Source of the DNA: an uncultured Cohaesibacter sp.
Lineage (GTDB): Bacteria; Pseudomonadota; Alphaproteobacteria; Rhizobiales; Cohaesibacteraceae
Direction of reading: 5' to 3'
DNA length: 64,000 bases
Assembly (NCBI RefSeq): GCF_963676275.1
Contig: NZ_OY781091.1
Coordinates: forward strand, 1,590,775-1,654,774
The position numbers were made by a program, and so were the translations under genes. Position 1 is the first letter of the stretch, and the number at the start of each line of letters is the position of its first letter. Below are positions 39,791 through 48,163 of the stretch, one piece after another. The notes under the pieces are model-generated. The model saw only the letters and a program-made list of their open reading frames with translations. It did no database searches and was not told the origin of the DNA.

Positions 39791-40837
39791 TTACCAATCC
39801 GGCATTTCGACCACCATCAAGTCGATATCCTGATCGGGGACATAATTGCGGGCGCGAAACTCAAATTGGGTCGGAGCGATCTTGCGGATGCCATTGATGC
39901 ACAGGGTGACCAGATTTTCCGGTTTCTCCTTGTCGATGACAAGGCGGAAATCCCCGATCGGCCCGAGCCAGTTGTTGGCTGTCTTGAGAATATAGCGCAC
40001 TTCCTTGCTGAGGGTTTCGGCGTGACCTCCCTTGGCCAGCAGACGTCGGAAGCCGCGAATGAAACCATCATCAATGCAGAAGCGGTCGACATTGTCCTGA
40101 ACGCCATATTCCTCACTGATGATGCCTCCACCGACAACCGGGCTGTAGCTGTGGTCAATCACCGTGCGGCTGTTGGCGGGAAAATCCTGATACCAGTAAT
40201 AGATGGTCTGCATCTTCCATTTTGGTTCGATATATTCCTCGCCTGGCTGCCAGTCGATCAGGCCCAGTGAGGCTAGATGCATCCGATCCGGCTCGGCCAG
40301 CGCTTCCAGCTTGTCATAATAGGTTGGATCAAAGCGGCTGAGCGGAATGCCGGTCTTGAGGATGTCGCTGGTAAAATCGACACCATTCAGCGTCAACTTG
40401 ATTTCGATGCCGGGCATGATGTCCTGCCCGTTTGATGAAACGTGGAAATCTAGGAAATTGAGCGGGCTGACCGGCGATATGGCATAGTTGGTTTCCGGAT
40501 GGGAGTCGATTTCCGGAACCGGAAAGGCCACCAGCATATGCTGGTTCTGGTCGGAATTGTTGACGAACTCATAATGGATCTGCACCTGCTGCGGGCTGAG
40601 ATAGAGATCTTCCACATCGAGCGAAATGGCATGGGTTTCGATCAGGCGAATGCCAGTGGCGTCGATCATTGCGGTTGAATCATTGGCCAGAGCGCGAGAG
40701 CAGGAGAGGCTGATGGCAAATGTCAGGGCCAGCGCGGCAAGAGCCGCCAGTGTTAAACGACTTGGCTGGGTTACATGGGCGATCATGAAGCGTCCCGCCA
40801 GAGCGCGGGCAGGGGTAAAGTTTGGTCGTTGGCGCAT
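39791..40837 (-). CDS. DUF4424 domain exported protein
   Basis: A 348-residue protein with an N-terminal signal/anchor (hydrophobic about 27-50, ending near ALA) and a DUF4424 body. It starts with TGIRLIETHAISLDVEDLYLSPQQVQIHYEFVNNSDQ and includes IYYWYQDFPANSRTVIDHSYSPVVGG. The domain looks like a beta-rich periplasmic module of unknown function. GAGGA lies before the ATG at 40837. Confidence 0.85.
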   Translation of the reverse strand: MRQRPNFTPARALAGRFMIAHVTQPSRLTLAALAALALTFAISLSCSRALANDSTAMIDATGIRLIETHAISLDVEDLYLSPQQVQIHYEFVNNSDQNQHMLVAFPVPEIDSHPETNYAISPVSPLNFLDFHVSSNGQDIMPGIEIKLTLNGVDFTSDILKTGIPLSRFDPTYYDKLEALAEPDRMHLASLGLIDWQPGEEYIEPKWKMQTIYYWYQDFPANSRTVIDHSYSPVVGGGIISEEYGVQDNVDRFCIDDGFIRGFRRLLAKGGHAETLSKEVRYILKTANNWLGPIGDFRLVIDKEKPENLVTLCINGIRKIAPTQFEFRARNYVPDQDIDLMVVEMPDW

Positions 40838-41007
40838 TGTGTCCTCGCAAACAGGAAAGAGCGACTAGGCAATGTTGCAAGTTTAGCCAAACAGCATGAC
40901 GGGCACCATTCGTCATCCTGTAGCACTCTGTCGCAGATCTGGCAGGGGAGGTGCTTTGTCTTTGCCTTCAAGCCGGCTTTCATTCGCTATAGCTGTATTG
41001 CAAAGAT

Positions 41008-41195
41008 ACTCGTCAATCTATTTCGGTTGGATAAGTACAAAATAACTAAACTCACTTGTGATGGGATTGAAATTTTGAAAATACTTAAAAGAATCTGATG
41101 TGATGGTTTGGTTATTGGATGAATTAATTGATGATTGTTTAAATATATTCTCATTTATTGAAAATGCTTCAGATGAAAAATCAATCATTAAGTAA
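41008..41195 (+). pseudogene. Possible AT-rich gene remnant with a frameshift
   Basis: The stretch 40838-41268 is mostly non-coding and strongly AT-rich from about 41000. Two adjoining frames read like one protein if a frameshift near 41080 is allowed: LFRLDKYKITKLTCDGIEIL, then KYLKESDVMVWLLDELIDDCL and NIFSFIENASDEKSIIK-stop (to 41195). The base composition differs from all neighbours, suggesting acquired DNA. Family not recognised. Confidence 0.25.
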
Positions 41196-41268
41196 TTCTG
41201 ACATATGTTTAAAATGTGTGGCATAGAACATGCCTTGATTTTTCCTCTCTAGAAAATGGGGGAATGTG

Positions 41269-42030
41269 ATGAATGGAATTGGTGGCTCAACGAGCACCGG
41301 CCAGTTAAGGCAGCAATTCTAAAGCAAGACCGACGCGAATGGCGATGAAGCGGTTGATGCTTCCGAACTCGCCGAATTGATTGGCGGAGAAGACAGCACA
41401 AGTCAGGCTTCAGCCATCATTGAAGATCTCGACAGCGATGCCGATGGAGCCTTGAGCGCAGAAGAGTTCAATGCGGCTGTCGGAGGATCCAATCTATCCG
41501 GTGACTATCTGAGCCTTCAGGAGTTGCCTCCGCCACCACCCCCACCGCCTCCACCACCGCCTCCATCTGATGAAGAGAGCGCTTCTTCGGAAGAGGAAAG
41601 CACCATTGAGGATATCTTCGCCAGCCTCGATACCGACGGTGATGGCTCTATTTCGCTTGAAGAACTTCAGGCCGGATTGGGAATTGACGAAGCGTCCGAG
41701 GCAGACAGTGCCAAGGCGCTGCGGGATCTGGTGCAGGATGCTCTCTCTGATGCTGACGGTGCCGATGCGAGCCGTCGCGCAGAAGCTGGTTCTCCGCCAC
41801 CTCCACCGCCTCCGCCGCCATCATCGGGAACAGGAGCTTCCGGTAGTGCAACGGACGAGGACGAAGACGAGGATAGTGCAATTGATGCATTGTCTGATGC
41901 ATTGTCGAGCCAGTCGAGCGAGCAGGCGCCTTCTGCCAGCGACAGGCTTCTGGCCCGCATGATGGAACAGCTCTATCAGCAATCCGCGCAGGCGTCGGGC
42001 AGTTCCTCAGGGATCAGTTATTCCGCCTGA
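41269..42030 (+). pseudogene. EF-hand protein gene with an in-frame stop in the first EF-hand
   Basis: ATG 41269, preceded by GGGGGAA, opens a frame that stops at TAA 41320-41322 after 17 codons. The same frame then continues to 42030. Just after the stop comes an EF-hand-like loop (DANGDEAVDASE), then two clear loops, DSDADGALSAEE and DTDGDGSISLEE. Two polyproline runs (13 and 8-9 residues) and an acidic, serine-rich tail follow. The product would be a calcium-binding protein of about 253 codons. Restart at TTG 41377 could still make about 217 residues, lacking the first loop. No signal peptide is seen. Either a real nonsense mutation or a sequence error. Confidence 0.65.
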
Positions 42031-42049
42031 TCAGAGGGTGATTTGAAAT

Positions 42050-42086
42050 AAAAAATCCCGGCGATATGTCAGCGCCGGGATTTTTT
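42050..42086. terminator. Bidirectional terminator after the EF-hand gene
   Basis: AAAAAATCCCGGCG and CGCCGGGATTTTTT form a 14-bp perfect stem with a 9-nt loop. It serves the EF-hand gene and the convergent DUF533 gene. Confidence 0.9.
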
Positions 42087-42114
42087 CGTTTTGCTTGCTG
42101 TTTACCGCAAAAGC

Positions 42115-42933
42115 CTAGTCTTCGGTTTCCAGCAGGGTTTGATGGATCTGCTCGATCAAAACCGGTTCCAGCCCGAGCCGGGCCGCGAGCAGCGACAGAT
42201 AGGCCTGCTCGGAGGGCGTATCCGGTTCGATCGCCATCAGGGAAGCCACATAGACCTCCATGGCTTGCTCGGTGCTTTGGACCTGAGAGACGAGGCTGTC
42301 GATATCAAGCGGTTTGTTGATCTGGTCCAGCAGAAAGCCCTTTTCCTCGGCGCTCAGATCCTCCTGTCCGATCTTGTCGAAAATCGCCCGCTGTTCCCTG
42401 GCGTCGATGGTGCCGTCGGCCTTGGCGGCCGCAATCATGGCACTGACGAGCGTAGCCCCGAAGCCGGTTGCACGCTCAGTCATTTCATTGATTTCAAAAC
42501 CGGATCCCATGGGGACGACAGGCACATGGGACAATTGCCGTGTGTCGCCCGCCGGTCTATGCAAATGGGCCGGGATGGTTTTCTCGCCCGATCCCACCTG
42601 ACCATCAACAACGGGCACTCCCGCCTGTTTTCCCTTGTAATCAGAATAGGCCTTGTAGGCGAGGCCAGCCACCAAGGCCAAGCCGCCATAGGTGGCCGCC
42701 TTCTTGGCCATTTTGCGCCCTTTCTTGGACCCCATCATATAGCCTGCCAGACCGCCCGCAAGGGCGCCACCACCGATGCCACCGGCATTCTGCGAGAGAT
42801 AATCCTTGCCCCGTTGCATCCAATCTCCAGATTGCATTTCTGCCTTTTGCGCACTGGTGCCCGGCTGCGCACCGGTACCCGGCGCGCCGCTCGCGCCCAG
42901 AAATTCATTGATCAGTTTAGATGCATCAAACAT
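42115..42933 (-). CDS. DUF533 / TerB-like protein
   Basis: A 272-residue protein like YebE of the DUF533 family. A glycine-zipper membrane stretch (about 50-75, GGIGGGALAGGLAGYMMG) and a second short hydrophobic segment precede a C-terminal all-helical TerB-like domain (about 150-270, ATLVSAMIAAAKADGTIDAREQRAIFDKIG). Start ATG 42933 is chosen over an upstream ATG because GAGGT lies before it. It probably sits in the inner membrane with its TerB domain in the cytoplasm; function unknown. Confidence 0.85.
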   Translation of the reverse strand: MFDASKLINEFLGASGAPGTGAQPGTSAQKAEMQSGDWMQRGKDYLSQNAGGIGGGALAGGLAGYMMGSKKGRKMAKKAATYGGLALVAGLAYKAYSDYKGKQAGVPVVDGQVGSGEKTIPAHLHRPAGDTRQLSHVPVVPMGSGFEINEMTERATGFGATLVSAMIAAAKADGTIDAREQRAIFDKIGQEDLSAEEKGFLLDQINKPLDIDSLVSQVQSTEQAMEVYVASLMAIEPDTPSEQAYLSLLAARLGLEPVLIEQIHQTLLETED

Positions 42934-43177
42934 GAAAGACCTCGCTGATGATTGTCCCATTTCTCAAGTGTCTATTGGATATAGGAGCCCTTTTGGCCAT
43001 GACAAGTCGGGGCGGCATCGCTCATCGCTCAACGGCATGAACTAGAGGCTCAAACGAAAGCCTTCTTGCGATTGTTGCCAAATAGGGTTAGCCATCGCCT
43101 ATCAAGCCGGCTTGTTCCCGCGCAAGGGCATATCTGGGCCGGATGAAACGCCAAAGACAGAGACGGGTTGTCGTAAT

Positions 43178-43414
43178 ATGCTGAAGTTTATCGATAAAAT
43201 ATCAGTTGGTGCCTTGGTGGTCGTTGCCCTGACGCTGGGGCTTGCTCCCTTTACACCAGAACCTCATGTCTGGCAGAAGCTCAAGATGCTGGTTGACAGA
43301 TCGCTTGTGCGTCCCATCGACATGTTCGATTTGCTAATGCATGGATTTCCATGGCTCTTGCTGGTGATCAAACTGGTGCGGCAGGGGCTGGTGTCAAAGG
43401 CGGCTGACAAGTGA
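43178..43414 (+). CDS. Small membrane protein (often labelled RND transporter-like)
   Basis: A 78-residue protein with two hydrophobic segments (about 10-27 and 55-70). The sequence MLKFIDKISVGALVVVALTLGLAPFTPEPH and DMFDLLMHGFPWLLL is a pattern I recall from short conserved proteins in marine Proteobacteria, often labelled RND transporter although too small to be one. ATG 43178 is chosen; the frame extends to 43112 without family character. Function unknown. Confidence 0.65.
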   Translation: MLKFIDKISVGALVVVALTLGLAPFTPEPHVWQKLKMLVDRSLVRPIDMFDLLMHGFPWLLLVIKLVRQGLVSKAADK

Positions 43415-43982
43415 ATGCAACCTATCGTGGATTGGGCAAAATGACCCCGTTTCACACAAATGTGATTCTCAAACATCTGTATTTTTTGCATGCGAAAAAT
43501 ATACAAGGAGCTTGATAGTTGATTTTAAAGGTAAAATTTACCCATATCAAGCTGTGGATGAGTCGGGGCTTTCGTCGATAAATCGTGCTCAACAGCAATT
43601 TTCTTGTCGAAACTATTGAAGGACACGAAAGAAGTTTTTCCGACACCAATTCTGGGTTGATTTTTTGTTTAACATGAGAGAATGGCTCAGGGCAAAGAGC
43701 TAATTCTCTTATCCTCTTGAGAATGATTAAAATTTTAATCAAATTATTTTTACTTGCTCTTGTATACTACGGCCATGATTGGAAATATTGAGACTCCTGT
43801 CGCAAAGGCCGGGAAAACTATTTGGTCTGACCGAACTGGAAAGACTAAACAATCATGATCTTGTTGCGTCTTGTTCGTTTTGCATCAGAAACGAATGTCC
43901 CGGTTTGAATTGCTCAAATCTTGTCATCCTCAGGTCACTTGTGATCCACTAAGTTAAAGAAGAAAATAGTGGGTGACGGGAA
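43415..43982. other. AT-rich intergenic region with palindromes
   Basis: These 568 bases hold no supported gene. Features are a 16-bp perfect palindrome GATTAAAATTTTAATC (43725-43740), an inverted repeat AGAGAAT/ATTCTCT just before it (about 43676-43710) and TATACT at 43763-43768, which could be a -10 element. The promoter of the LysR gene is expected here. Confidence 0.4.
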
Positions 43983-44873
43983 ATGAAATTGTCGATTAAT
44001 CAGATGCGTGCCGTTGAAGCCGTTGTGCGCACTGGCAGCTTTTCCGCTGCAGCCAAGGAGTTGGGCATTTCCCAGCCATCGGTTTCGAACCATCTGTCTG
44101 CATTGGAAAAGCACTATCGCACGCAATTGATTCATCGAAATGGCCGACAGGCGGAAGCCACCGAGACCTGCCGGGAGATCCTCTCGCGCATTCGCTCTGT
44201 GCTTGCCATGACCGATGAAATTGAACATGCCCTTGAAGGGCGCAGGCGCATGCAGGCAGGATCTTTGCGTCTCGGCTATTCTACCTATCAGTTTGCTATG
44301 CCGATCCTGTCTGATTTCATGATGAAGTTTCCCGATGTTGAAATCGAGGCGCGGTCAATGGCCTCCAATGATCTGCTGCCCCTGCTGGAGGATGGCAAAT
44401 TTGATGTCGTCTTCATTACCGCAGAGGAAGCCCCTCTGGGGTTGCATTTCGAGAAAATCCGCACGGAACCGATCGTGCTTGTTGTGCCGCCTGATCACCC
44501 GTTATGTGAGAAGGGCACAGCCAGCTGGCGCGATGTCGCCAACCATGCTCTGGTCCAGCGTGAGAATAGCTCCGGAACAAGACGGCTTTTTGAGAAAGCG
44601 GCAAGAAGAGCTGGCTATGAGCTTAATACGGTTCTGGCTTTGGGCTCCTGGGGGGCAATTGTAACCACCATCAATGCCGGAATGGGCATAGGGGTGGCAA
44701 TGGAAGGGGAGGTGCTCCCGTCCAATAATCTCGTGACGATTCCCATCGAAGATGATGCCCTCTATGTCTCGCATTATGTCGCCTGCTTGCCGGAAATGCA
44801 GCATGTATCCGCAATCCGGGCAATGTTTGATTCTGTCTTTGACAAGGGCGGCATCATAAGGAGTGTTGTGTAA
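43983..44873 (+). CDS. LysR-family regulator of the phosphonate cluster
   Basis: A 296-residue LysR regulator. The helix-turn-helix is at about residues 15-60 (VVRTGSFSAAAKELGISQPSVSNHLSALEKHY), followed by an effector domain with VLVVPPDHPLCEKG and ALGSWGAIVTTINAGMGIGVA. It lies 140 bp upstream of the ABC-importer/phnW/phnX operon on the same strand, and LysR regulators commonly accompany phnW genes. It is therefore the likely activator, perhaps responding to 2-aminoethylphosphonate or phosphonoacetaldehyde (inference). Confidence 0.88.
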   Translation: MKLSINQMRAVEAVVRTGSFSAAAKELGISQPSVSNHLSALEKHYRTQLIHRNGRQAEATETCREILSRIRSVLAMTDEIEHALEGRRRMQAGSLRLGYSTYQFAMPILSDFMMKFPDVEIEARSMASNDLLPLLEDGKFDVVFITAEEAPLGLHFEKIRTEPIVLVVPPDHPLCEKGTASWRDVANHALVQRENSSGTRRLFEKAARRAGYELNTVLALGSWGAIVTTINAGMGIGVAMEGEVLPSNNLVTIPIEDDALYVSHYVACLPEMQHVSAIRAMFDSVFDKGGIIRSVV

Positions 44874-44919
44874 TATAGGCACAAGCTGAGATTGTGAATA
44901 ATCTGTGTCAGCGTTAATA

Positions 44920-44938
44920 CTATAGCTAAAAACTATAG
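44920..44938. promoter_or_regulatory. Inverted repeat upstream of the phosphonate operon
   Basis: CTATAG-ctaaaaa-CTATAG is a 6-bp-arm dyad, itself built from palindromes, in the gap between the LysR gene and the binding-protein gene. It is a candidate binding site for that LysR protein. Confidence 0.4.
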
Positions 44939-44976
44939 ATGTTTATTATTCATCAAACTGTTAAATAGTGCGTCTA

Positions 44977-45012
44977 GGAAGGTCCTGCTCGATCCAAACA
45001 GGGAGACCTTCC
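44977..45012 (+). promoter_or_regulatory. Leader hairpin next to the ribosome binding site
   Basis: GGAAGGTC (44977-44984) and GACCTTCC (45005-45012) are perfect 8-bp inverted arms ending one base before the ATG of the binding-protein gene. The Shine-Dalgarno GGGAG is in the loop edge, so the hairpin could modulate translation. Confidence 0.35.
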
Positions 45013-45013
45013 A

Positions 45014-47068
45014 ATGAGCCCCAAATCCGTTTTTCTCGCCGGTGCTGCCTATATTGCGCTGAGCGTCTCTGCCTTTGCGGCCTGTCCGGTGGCAACTGTT
45101 GCAGACTTGAAAGGCCTGACCTCTGCCTATCCTGAGCAGTTTGAGTTGGCCGAATTTGAAAAGGCTGGCAACTGCGCATTGGCCTTTGCTCAAAATCCGG
45201 ACATTGCCAAATTCAACAGCCAGATTTTCGGCAACAAGGAGCTGCCTGCTCTTGCTGATCGCCTGCCTGCCGAGCCGCTTGTTGTTGCTCCCTATGATGC
45301 CGTCGGCACCTATGGCGGTGTCATCACCGGCCTGTCCAAGGGCACCGAGTCTGGCACATCCGATCTTCTCTCCATCCGCCATGTCAATCTTGTCCGCTAT
45401 GCCGATGATCTCCAGACAGTCGTCCCCAACATCGCCAAAAGCTGGCAGTGGAATGACGACTATACCAAGCTGACCTTCACTCTGCGCAAGGGCCATAAAT
45501 GGTCCGACGGCGAGCCTTTCACCGCCGCCGATATCGAATTTTGGTATAATGACCTGATCCTCAACAAGGATGTCTATGAAAAGACACCGGGCCGCTGGCT
45601 GTTTGCGGGCAAACCGGCCGTTGTCAAGGCCGAGGATGATGTGACCGTTTCCTTCACCTTTCCGGTTCCGACGCCGGGCATTCTCAACCGCTTCGCCGTC
45701 GACTATGGTCAGGCCTTCCAGCCGAAACATTTCCTTGCCCAGTTCATGCCGCAATATAACAAGGATGCCGACAAGCTGGCCAAGGATATGGGGCTTGAGA
45801 ATGGCGCTGCTGCCATCAAGATGTATTATGGTGGGTCTGACTGGAAAGACGTGCCGAGCCCGCTGCTCAAGGACGCCGAACTGGCCGAAAAATTCGGTCG
45901 TGCCGTGGTTCCGACGCTGGAATCCCACATCGTGGTTGAAGAAAATGCCGAAGGCCGCAAGCTGGTCGCCAACCCCTATTTCCATATGGTCGACACCGCA
46001 GGCAATCAGCTGCCTTACATCCCGGAAATTGACGAAAGCTATGTCAAGGACAAGGAAGTTCAGAATCTCAAGATCATGAATGGCGAAGTGGTCTGGAAAC
46101 AGCAGGCAGTGTTCCTTGAAGACTTCCCGCTGCTCAAGGAAAATGAAGCCAAGGGCAATTACACCGTCTCCTATGCGCCTACCTTCGGAGAGAATATCTT
46201 CTTCTCCTTCAACCGCACCCACAAGGACGCGGTACTGGCCGAACTGTTCAATGACATCCGCTTTGAACGCGCCATGTCCATTGCGCTGGATCGCGAGGAA
46301 ATCAACGAGATCGTCTATCTGGGGCAGGGGACCCCGGCGCAGGGCGTTCCGGCCGAGCCGAAAACCGTATCCTTCGTCTCCGAAGACATCCTCAATCAGG
46401 ATATTGCCTTTGATCCGGATCAGGCCAAGGCGCTTCTGGCCGAGATCGGCCTCAAGGATGCCGATGGTGACGGCACTCTGGAACGTCCCGATGGCAAGCC
46501 GCTGGTAATTCGCCTCATTTATTCCTCTCAGGGCGTGCCGGTGAAGTTGATGGAACTGGTGCGTGACTATTGGTCTGCTGTCGGTGTGCGCATCGATCTC
46601 AAGGAAGTCACCTCGGACGAATATCGCGCCGGTGCCAACAATAATGATCTGGATCTGACCACCTGGAAATATGACGGCACCTCCGGTCCGGCCATCTCGC
46701 AGGATGTGACGGCCTTCATCCCGCCATTCGGAGATGTCTTCAATCCGGGCACCGGCTTCGCATGGGCACAGTGGAAGGATTCCGATGGCAAGGAAGGCGT
46801 CGAGCCACCGGCCTATGTCAAGGATCTCTATGACCTGTCCGAGAAGTTCCTTCAGGTTTCCATGGGCTCTGATGAGTCCAACAAGCTGGGCGCCGAGATC
46901 GTCAAGATCCATGTCGACAATCTGCTCAAGATCGGCACCGTCGGCGATATCGTGGCTCCGTTCATGTATCGCAACGACCTGAAAAACGTCAAACCGATCA
47001 AGGCCAAGTCCTACGACTTCTACTGGACCTACCCATACCGCCCGCAACAGTGGTTCATGTCCAAATAA
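45014..47068 (+). CDS. Oligopeptide-type (SBP_bac_5) substrate-binding protein of the phosphonate cluster
   Basis: A 684-residue periplasmic binding protein with a signal peptide (MSPKSVFLAGAAYIALSVSAFA, cleavage before ACP). The SBP_bac_5 core starts around residue 95 (YGGVITGLSKG) with WQWNDDYTKLTFTLRKGHKWSDGEPFTAADIEFWYND. It is longer than typical DppA/OppA and belongs to the large-protein branch. The ligand is inferred from context only: phnW and phnX lie in the same operon, so a 2-aminoethylphosphonate-containing compound is possible. Strong intercistronic hairpin after its stop. Confidence 0.88.
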   Translation: MSPKSVFLAGAAYIALSVSAFAACPVATVADLKGLTSAYPEQFELAEFEKAGNCALAFAQNPDIAKFNSQIFGNKELPALADRLPAEPLVVAPYDAVGTYGGVITGLSKGTESGTSDLLSIRHVNLVRYADDLQTVVPNIAKSWQWNDDYTKLTFTLRKGHKWSDGEPFTAADIEFWYNDLILNKDVYEKTPGRWLFAGKPAVVKAEDDVTVSFTFPVPTPGILNRFAVDYGQAFQPKHFLAQFMPQYNKDADKLAKDMGLENGAAAIKMYYGGSDWKDVPSPLLKDAELAEKFGRAVVPTLESHIVVEENAEGRKLVANPYFHMVDTAGNQLPYIPEIDESYVKDKEVQNLKIMNGEVVWKQQAVFLEDFPLLKENEAKGNYTVSYAPTFGENIFFSFNRTHKDAVLAELFNDIRFERAMSIALDREEINEIVYLGQGTPAQGVPAEPKTVSFVSEDILNQDIAFDPDQAKALLAEIGLKDADGDGTLERPDGKPLVIRLIYSSQGVPVKLMELVRDYWSAVGVRIDLKEVTSDEYRAGANNNDLDLTTWKYDGTSGPAISQDVTAFIPPFGDVFNPGTGFAWAQWKDSDGKEGVEPPAYVKDLYDLSEKFLQVSMGSDESNKLGAEIVKIHVDNLLKIGTVGDIVAPFMYRNDLKNVKPIKAKSYDFYWTYPYRPQQWFMSK

Positions 47069-47092
47069 CGCTTTGGACCATTGGCTGAAAGG

Positions 47093-47119
47093 CCGGTGCG
47101 GGGAGTGCCCCCGCACCGG
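47093..47119 (+). other. Intercistronic GC-rich stem-loop
   Basis: CCGGTGCGGGG and CCCCGCACCGG form an 11-bp perfect stem with a 5-nt loop, between the binding-protein and permease genes, without a U-run. Such structures commonly protect the upstream transcript, raising binding protein over permease. Confidence 0.7.
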
Positions 47120-47165
47120 TGGCAGGCCTCTAGGGCCGATGGGTTTTGTTTCAGGGATCTTGAAA

Positions 47166-48161
47166 ATGCTTCGATTTACGCTTGAGCGACTGGTGGGCAT
47201 GATCGTTACGATGGTGCTTGTCTCCATGATGGTTTTCCTGATCATGGAAATTCCGCCCGGAGACTATGCCGATCGCTATGCCTTCCGGAAATATTCCGGC
47301 ACCGGCATTGCCATATCCGAAGCGGATATCGAAGCCATACGTCATGATTTCGGTCTCGATAAGCCCATGGCGCTGCGCTATGCCGACTGGATCGGCAACA
47401 TCGTGCTGCATGGAGATTTCGGTCAGGCCTTCGCCTTCGAGACCGACGTGACCAAGGTCATCGGCAACAAGATCTGGCTGACCATGGCCATCCTGTTCGG
47501 CACCCTGCTGCTGACCTATCTGGTCTCCATTCCCATAGGCATCTATGCCGCCGTCAGGCGCGCGTCGGCCGCCGATTACGGATTGACGGTCTTTTCCTAT
47601 CTCGGGTTAGCCTTACCCAATTTTCTGCTGGCGCTGATCATGCTCTATTTTGCCAATCTGTGGTTTGGCGCCGATATTGGCGGTCTCTTCTCGACCCATA
47701 TGGAAGATGCGCCATGGTCCTTTGCCAAGGGCTGGGACTTAATGAAGCATCTCTGGCTGCCAGCCTTCGTTCTGGCCTGGTCGGCGGTGGCCTATCAGAT
47801 CCAGACCATCAGGGCCACCATGTCCGATGAGTTGAACAAGCTGTCGGTGACCGCGGCCCGCGCCCGCGGTGTACCCGAAACCAAACTGCTGATCAAATAT
47901 CCTGCTCGTCTTGCCATCAATCCGGTGGTCTCCACCATCGGCTTTGACGTCAACCGCATCTTTTCCGAACTGCCGATCGTGGCTGTCGTGCTCGGACTGA
48001 CCGAATTGGGCGAATTGCTGCTCAACGCCTATCTCGATCTCGACATGTATGTCGCCGGAGCCATCCTGCTGATGCTCACTTTCATGATCGTGATCATGAA
48101 TTTCATTTCGGACATTCTGCTGGCTTGGCTCGATCCGCGCATCAAACTGGGGGCGAACTGA
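47166..48161 (+). CDS. ABC transporter permease, DppB/OppB type
   Basis: A 331-residue inner-membrane permease. The N-terminal helix (MLRFTLERLVGMIVTMVLVSMMVFLIMEIPPGDYADRY) is typical of DppB-like subunits, and the EAA-type loop is ELNKLSVTAARARGVPETKLLIKYPAR. ATG 47166 is chosen because conserved sequence begins there; upstream open frame crosses the stem-loop. It ends 2 bp before the second permease gene and pairs with it to form the channel. Confidence 0.9.
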   Translation: MLRFTLERLVGMIVTMVLVSMMVFLIMEIPPGDYADRYAFRKYSGTGIAISEADIEAIRHDFGLDKPMALRYADWIGNIVLHGDFGQAFAFETDVTKVIGNKIWLTMAILFGTLLLTYLVSIPIGIYAAVRRASAADYGLTVFSYLGLALPNFLLALIMLYFANLWFGADIGGLFSTHMEDAPWSFAKGWDLMKHLWLPAFVLAWSAVAYQIQTIRATMSDELNKLSVTAARARGVPETKLLIKYPARLAINPVVSTIGFDVNRIFSELPIVAVVLGLTELGELLLNAYLDLDMYVAGAILLMLTFMIVIMNFISDILLAWLDPRIKLGAN

Positions 48162-48163
48162 CC

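Noticed and set aside
43775..43858. Short frame starting ATG behind a TATACT element
   Set aside because: Only 27 codons, no ribosome site and no recognisable sequence.
44933..47245. Long minus-strand frame (770 codons) opposite the SBP_bac_5 gene
   Set aside because: Antisense shadow; the plus strand encodes a complete binding protein with signal peptide and ribosome site.
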